From positions 8,285 to 17,639 of the forward strand of contig PCVQ01000056.1 in the NCBI GenBank assembly GCA_002796025.1: DNA of 9,355 nt, in the 5' to 3' direction. The stretch's first letter is position 1. Every line of letters starts with the position of its first letter. The notes under the pieces are model-generated. The model saw only the letters and a list, made by a program, of their open reading frames with translations. It had not been told where the DNA came from and made no database searches. The position numbers and the translations under genes were made by a program. This DNA is from Candidatus Peregrinibacteria bacterium CG11_big_fil_rev_8_21_14_0_20_46_8. GTDB lineage: Bacteria > Patescibacteriota > Gracilibacteria > UBA1369 > UM-FILTER-53-11. Positions 6,458 to 9,355 of the stretch are shown here, piece by piece.

Positions 6458-7141
6458 GTGGATCAGGTCAAATACCCCATTTTTGTCACCAATTTTAAGA
6501 CGTACGAGAGTGCGACCGGCGTTAAAGCTCTTGAATTAGCCAGGTTGCACCAAAAGGTAGGGGACGAACTCGGCGTGCATTTTGCCGTAGCTCCGCAGGT
6601 TACCGATATCTGGATGATCGCTTCTCAGGTTACGATTCCGGTTTTTGCGCACCATTTTGACGCTGCTTGTGCCGGGGCCTGTACCGGCTCGGTCTTGCCC
6701 GAGAGTTTGGCGCAGGCCGGAGCCGACGGCTCGCTCCTCAATCATGCCGAAAAGCGGATTCCATTTCCTACAATTATCGAGAGTGTAACGCGTGCGGGTC
6801 AGGTCGGCTTTTATACTCTGGTGTGTGCACAAGATTTGGAGGAGGCGAAACAGATTGCAAAACTTAAACCGAGTGCGGTCGCTATCGAGCCGCCGGAGCT
6901 GATTGGCGGCGATGTTTCGGTATCTAAAGCGAATCCCGATATTATTAAAGATGCAGTTGCGCAAATCGATGTGCCGGTGATCGTTGGTGCAGGAATTAAG
7001 ACGCCGGAGGATGTTGATATTGCTTTGCAGTTAGGAGCAAAAGGTGTTTTGGTCGCTTCGGGAGTTACGCGAGCCGAAGATCCCGAAAAGGTCCTGCGTG
7101 CCTTTGGCGAAGTGTTAAAAAAACATCAAAAAGCGGAATAA
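6458..7141 (+). CDS. tpiA: Triosephosphate isomerase, archaeal type
   Basis: The enzyme interconverts dihydroxyacetone phosphate and glyceraldehyde 3-phosphate in glycolysis and gluconeogenesis, in the cytoplasm. At 227 residues it has the short archaeal TIM length (about 225) rather than the usual bacterial length (about 250). Visible sites: N12-F-K14 with the catalytic lysine, AVAPQ at 43-47, NHAEKR at 95-100 with the catalytic histidine H96 and E98, IEPPELIGG at 143-151 with the catalytic base E144, and the phosphate-binding GAGI (177-180) and ASGV (200-203). The usual Ser after the catalytic His is Ala97, and the common SHTG stretch reads ACTG (74-77). The catalytic trio is intact, so activity is likely. 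The start is GTG 6458, because no other start lies upstream in frame; a weak AGG lies 9 bases before it. It is the first gene of the plus-strand block, and its TAA overlaps the next ATG by one base. The family call is firm. The archaeal subtype is judged from motifs. Confidence 0.93.
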   Translation: MDQVKYPIFVTNFKTYESATGVKALELARLHQKVGDELGVHFAVAPQVTDIWMIASQVTIPVFAHHFDAACAGACTGSVLPESLAQAGADGSLLNHAEKRIPFPTIIESVTRAGQVGFYTLVCAQDLEEAKQIAKLKPSAVAIEPPELIGGDVSVSKANPDIIKDAVAQIDVPVIVGAGIKTPEDVDIALQLGAKGVLVASGVTRAEDPEKVLRAFGEVLKKHQKAE

Positions 7142-7599
7142 TGCAGCGGTGCGACACGCGCATTTTGCGTAAAAACTTTTTCGTTGATTCGTCTTATAAC
7201 TCATCTTCTCCTTCACAATTTATGCGATTTCAGGGCAATGTACAACACGGCTTACACAAGGGCAAACAGTTTGGTTTTCCAACAGTTAATTTTGATATTA
7301 ACTGTGCGCCGGAGGGTTTGGAGCATGGCATTTACGCGGTGCGCGCGCGAATTTTGGCGAGTGAATTTGAAGGTCAGGAGTTTGGCGGCATGATGCACTA
7401 TGGGCCGCGTCCGGCAGTGCACGCCGAAGCCTCTCTCGAGGTGCACCTTTTTGATTTTGATCGCGATATTTATGGAAAAGAGGTTGAGGTTGAGATTGTA
7501 GGGGAGCGCATCCGCGAGGTGATGGACTTCGATACGCTTGAGGGCTTGGTCGAGCAGCTTGCCGATGATGAGCGCAAGGCTCGCAAGATTTTGGGCTAG
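7141..7599 (+). CDS. Riboflavin kinase, single-domain
   Basis: The protein phosphorylates riboflavin to FMN with ATP in the cytoplasm. The kinase fold motifs are present: G32-N-V then HGLHKGKQ, GFPTVNF (45-51, with the Mg/ATP-binding T48 and N50), a YGPRPAV stretch (87-93; the family usually has G-x-RPT, here RPA), and LEVHLFDFD (99-107) with the probable catalytic base E100, followed by IYGKEVEVE. It lacks the N-terminal nucleotidyltransferase (FAD synthetase) half of ordinary bacterial RibF. Residues 1-27 do not resemble the family. The conserved part begins at M28 (ATG 7222), which could be the true start. The ATG at 7141 overlaps the isomerase stop (TAATG), which favours coupled translation and is kept here. 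In many bacteria ribF neighbours truB, and truB is two genes downstream here. Confidence 0.88.
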   Translation: MQRCDTRILRKNFFVDSSYNSSSPSQFMRFQGNVQHGLHKGKQFGFPTVNFDINCAPEGLEHGIYAVRARILASEFEGQEFGGMMHYGPRPAVHAEASLEVHLFDFDRDIYGKEVEVEIVGERIREVMDFDTLEGLVEQLADDERKARKILG

Positions 7600-7619
7600 C
7601 ATGCTATGCTGTCCGCGCT

Positions 7620-8930
7620 ATGTCATTCCTCAATGAAATCAGAAAGAGAATTAAGCCGCTCAATCCTTTCCTGCTCTTGTACCATAAGGTTTTGGCGGTT
7701 TTGGCTGCGGTGTGGTATCGCTTTCCGGCAAATCACATGAAGGTTATTGCGGTTACGGGTACAAAAGGAAAGTCGACCGTTGCACATTTAATGGCAAAGA
7801 TTTTGGAAGAGGCAGGTCACAAAGTGGGTGTTGTCTCTACGGTGAAATTTCAAATTGGAAGTGATGTTTGGGACAACGCGACAAAGATGACAACGCCGGG
7901 CCGCTTTCGTTTGCAGGGTTTATTGCGGCGCATGTTAGACGAACACTGTACGGTTGCGATTGTAGAGGCGACGTCGCAAGCGCTTGTGCAGTCGCGTTTG
8001 TGGGGAGTAAACATCGATACTGCGGTGCTCACGAATATGCAGACCGATCATTTGGAGTATCACGGTGGATTTGAAAATTATCTGCATGCAAAGGGATTGT
8101 TGTTTGGGCAGCTGAGCCGCGCAAATAGAAAGGGTGATTTGCAAAAGAGTTCGGTACTGCCTGCGGAAGATTCTAATTTTGCCTACTTTGATTCGTTTGC
8201 TACTGATCGTAAAATTACATTTGGATTACAAAACGGGCAGGTGCGCGCTGAAAATATCGAGCTCGATGCATCTGATACGCGCTTTAAGCTGGTGGTGCCC
8301 AACGACGCAATCGATATTCACATGAAGTTGCCGGGCGAGTTTAATGTATTAAATGCGCTGTGTGCTGCGAGCGCTGCGATTTCGCTTGGTGTGAAATTGC
8401 CTATGATAAAGCGTGGTGTTGAGAAATTTGAGAGTTTCCCGGGCATGTTGGAGAGTGTGCAGGCCGGCCAGCCGTTCGATGTAATTGTCGATTATGCGCA
8501 TACCGAAGAGTCGCTGGAGCAAGTGCTGCAATTTTTGCGGCCGCTCACGCGTGGTCGCTTGTTTGTGGTCTTTGGTTCAACCGGAGGCGGCCGCGATAAA
8601 GGGAAGCGGCCGAAGATGGGTGCAATTGTTGAAAAGTATGCCGACTATATTATCGTGACGGATGATGATCCGTATGAAGAAAATCGTATGGGAATTATTG
8701 AAGATATTAGTGCGGGGATTACGCGCAAAGAGGGTGAGAATTTTTGGAAGATTCGTGACCGGCGGCAGGCAATTCGTCTGGCGGTAACTGAGGCACGCGA
8801 CGATGATACAGTGGTGATTTGCGGAAAAGGCTGCGAGCCAGTGCAGGTTATTGGCACGACGCATATTCCATGGGACGACCGGAAAGTTGCAAAAGAAATT
8901 TTAATGGAAGGCTTTGAGGTGAAGTTATAA
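7620..8930 (+). CDS. MurE-like Mur ligase (UDP-MurNAc-peptide synthetase) lacking domain 1
   Basis: An ATP-dependent cytoplasmic ligase of peptidoglycan precursor synthesis, predicted to add the third amino acid to UDP-MurNAc-dipeptide. Visible: P-loop GTKGKST (47-53), TTPGR (91-95), VEATSQAL (115-122), TNMQTDHLEYHG (138-149), the lysine expected to be carbamylated (K158 in YLHAKGLLF), DYAHTEESLE (291-300), STGGGRDKGKRPKMG (320-334), and a TDDDPYEEN stretch (347-355) where classical MurE has the substrate-selecting DNPR. At 436 residues it is shorter than MurE (about 490): the N-terminal uridine-binding domain is replaced by about 40 residues, partly hydrophobic (residues 16-33). Such trimmed enzymes are, from memory, common in Patescibacteria. 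Without DNPR the third residue added cannot be stated. ATG 7620 lies 20 bases after the riboflavin kinase stop, with no clear Shine-Dalgarno. The Mur ligase family is certain. MurE is favoured over MurC, MurD or MurF by the DYAHT and HGxxENY patterns. Confidence 0.9.
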   Translation: MSFLNEIRKRIKPLNPFLLLYHKVLAVLAAVWYRFPANHMKVIAVTGTKGKSTVAHLMAKILEEAGHKVGVVSTVKFQIGSDVWDNATKMTTPGRFRLQGLLRRMLDEHCTVAIVEATSQALVQSRLWGVNIDTAVLTNMQTDHLEYHGGFENYLHAKGLLFGQLSRANRKGDLQKSSVLPAEDSNFAYFDSFATDRKITFGLQNGQVRAENIELDASDTRFKLVVPNDAIDIHMKLPGEFNVLNALCAASAAISLGVKLPMIKRGVEKFESFPGMLESVQAGQPFDVIVDYAHTEESLEQVLQFLRPLTRGRLFVVFGSTGGGRDKGKRPKMGAIVEKYADYIIVTDDDPYEENRMGIIEDISAGITRKEGENFWKIRDRRQAIRLAVTEARDDDTVVICGKGCEPVQVIGTTHIPWDDRKVAKEILMEGFEVKL

Positions 8931-8941
8931 AATCTGTTGTT

Positions 8942-9355
8942 ATGATTCTCTTAATAGATAAACCTACCGGCATTTCTTCGTTTGATGTGATTAGAATTTT
9001 GCGGCGTACAAAGATTGAGCCTGGCGGGAAAAAAATAAAAATGGGCCACGCGGGGACGCTCGATCCTTTGGCCAGCGGCTTGATGATTATTGCAACCGAG
9101 GCCGATACGAAGCGCATCGAGGAATTTATGGGGCTGCCAAAAGAGTACGAATGCGAGCTTGAATTTGGAAAGCGGAGTATATCCGGTGATGCGGATGGGG
9201 AAATGAGTGAGGGAAATTTGCGTGATATTTCGCGTGAGGAATTTGAAGAAGTTTTGCAGCGTTTTATCGGCACTATTGAGCAGCGTCCGCCGCAGACATC
9301 GGCGGTAAAAATTGGTGGCAAGCGCGCATATAAACTTGCGCGCGAAGGCAAAATT
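8942..9355 (+). CDS. truB: tRNA pseudouridine-55 synthase TruB, 3' end cut by the window edge
   Basis: TruB converts U55 in the T-loop of tRNAs to pseudouridine. The first 138 residues are present (the full protein is usually about 230-310). Visible: MILLIDKPTGISSFD (1-15), the active-site motif GHAGTLDPLASGL (35-47) with catalytic D41, KEYECELEFG (67-76), SGDADGE (81-87), and PPQTSAVKIGGKRAYKLAREG (116-136). The C-terminal PUA-like or other domain lies outside the window. The start ATG 8942 is 11 bases after the MurE-like stop; GAGGTG at 8916-8921 is too far upstream to act as its ribosome site. It is co-directional with the preceding genes and probably in the same operon. The identification is firm. 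Confidence 0.95.
   Translation, partial: MILLIDKPTGISSFDVIRILRRTKIEPGGKKIKMGHAGTLDPLASGLMIIATEADTKRIEEFMGLPKEYECELEFGKRSISGDADGEMSEGNLRDISREEFEEVLQRFIGTIEQRPPQTSAVKIGGKRAYKLAREGKI

Noticed and set aside
6536..6964. 142-codon minus-strand frame
   Set aside because: It is antisense to the isomerase, whose catalytic motifs are intact.
1..9355. UGA or other stop-codon reassignment
   Set aside because: All complete genes end at TAA or TAG with no in-frame UGA needed, and lengths match the families under the standard bacterial code.
1..9355. CRISPR arrays, tRNA or rRNA genes, insertion sequences, attachment sites
   Set aside because: No regularly spaced repeats, RNA gene sequences, transposase motifs or flanking inverted repeats were seen on either strand.

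Overview
The window reads as a piece of a bacterial chromosome, most likely from the Patescibacteria (Candidate Phyla Radiation), perhaps near Peregrinibacteria or Gracilibacteria. This is an inference from gene content: an archaeal-type triosephosphate isomerase, a riboflavin kinase without the FAD-synthetase half, a MurE-like ligase without its N-terminal uridine-binding domain, and a secreted protein resembling a surface family I associate with Patescibacteria. Base composition is balanced, and no gene needs UGA read as an amino acid, so the standard bacterial code fits. This argues against the UGA=Gly code of Gracilibacteria and Absconditabacteria. Clear Shine-Dalgarno sequences are scarce.

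There are two divergent gene blocks. The minus-strand block starts near 6390 and runs left: a giant 1762-residue protein of unknown function (6390-1102), a 77-residue single-span membrane protein two bases after it (1099-866), and an exported protein that runs off the left edge (start near 807). That last frame has no stop inside the window. It is open from the left edge past position 807 and carries a good signal peptide. A 32-base imperfect palindrome (801-832) sits at its start region.

The plus-strand block starts at 6458 and runs right: triosephosphate isomerase, riboflavin kinase (1-base overlap), a MurE-type Mur ligase (20-base gap) and TruB pseudouridine synthase (11-base gap, cut by the right edge). 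These are housekeeping functions (central carbon metabolism, flavin cofactors, cell wall, tRNA modification) packed as an apparent operon.

The two blocks share a 67-base intergenic region holding a near-perfect extended -10 element for the giant gene and a weaker plus-strand promoter candidate over the same bases. The most unusual content is the giant protein. It has no visible signal peptide, a Gly-rich run of alternating beta-strands that looks like a membrane beta-barrel or pore (residues about 770-888), and a 117-residue proline-rich tail. It is apparently co-expressed with a membrane-anchored small protein and an exported protein, so the three may form an undescribed cell-surface or contact module. 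That last step is inference only.
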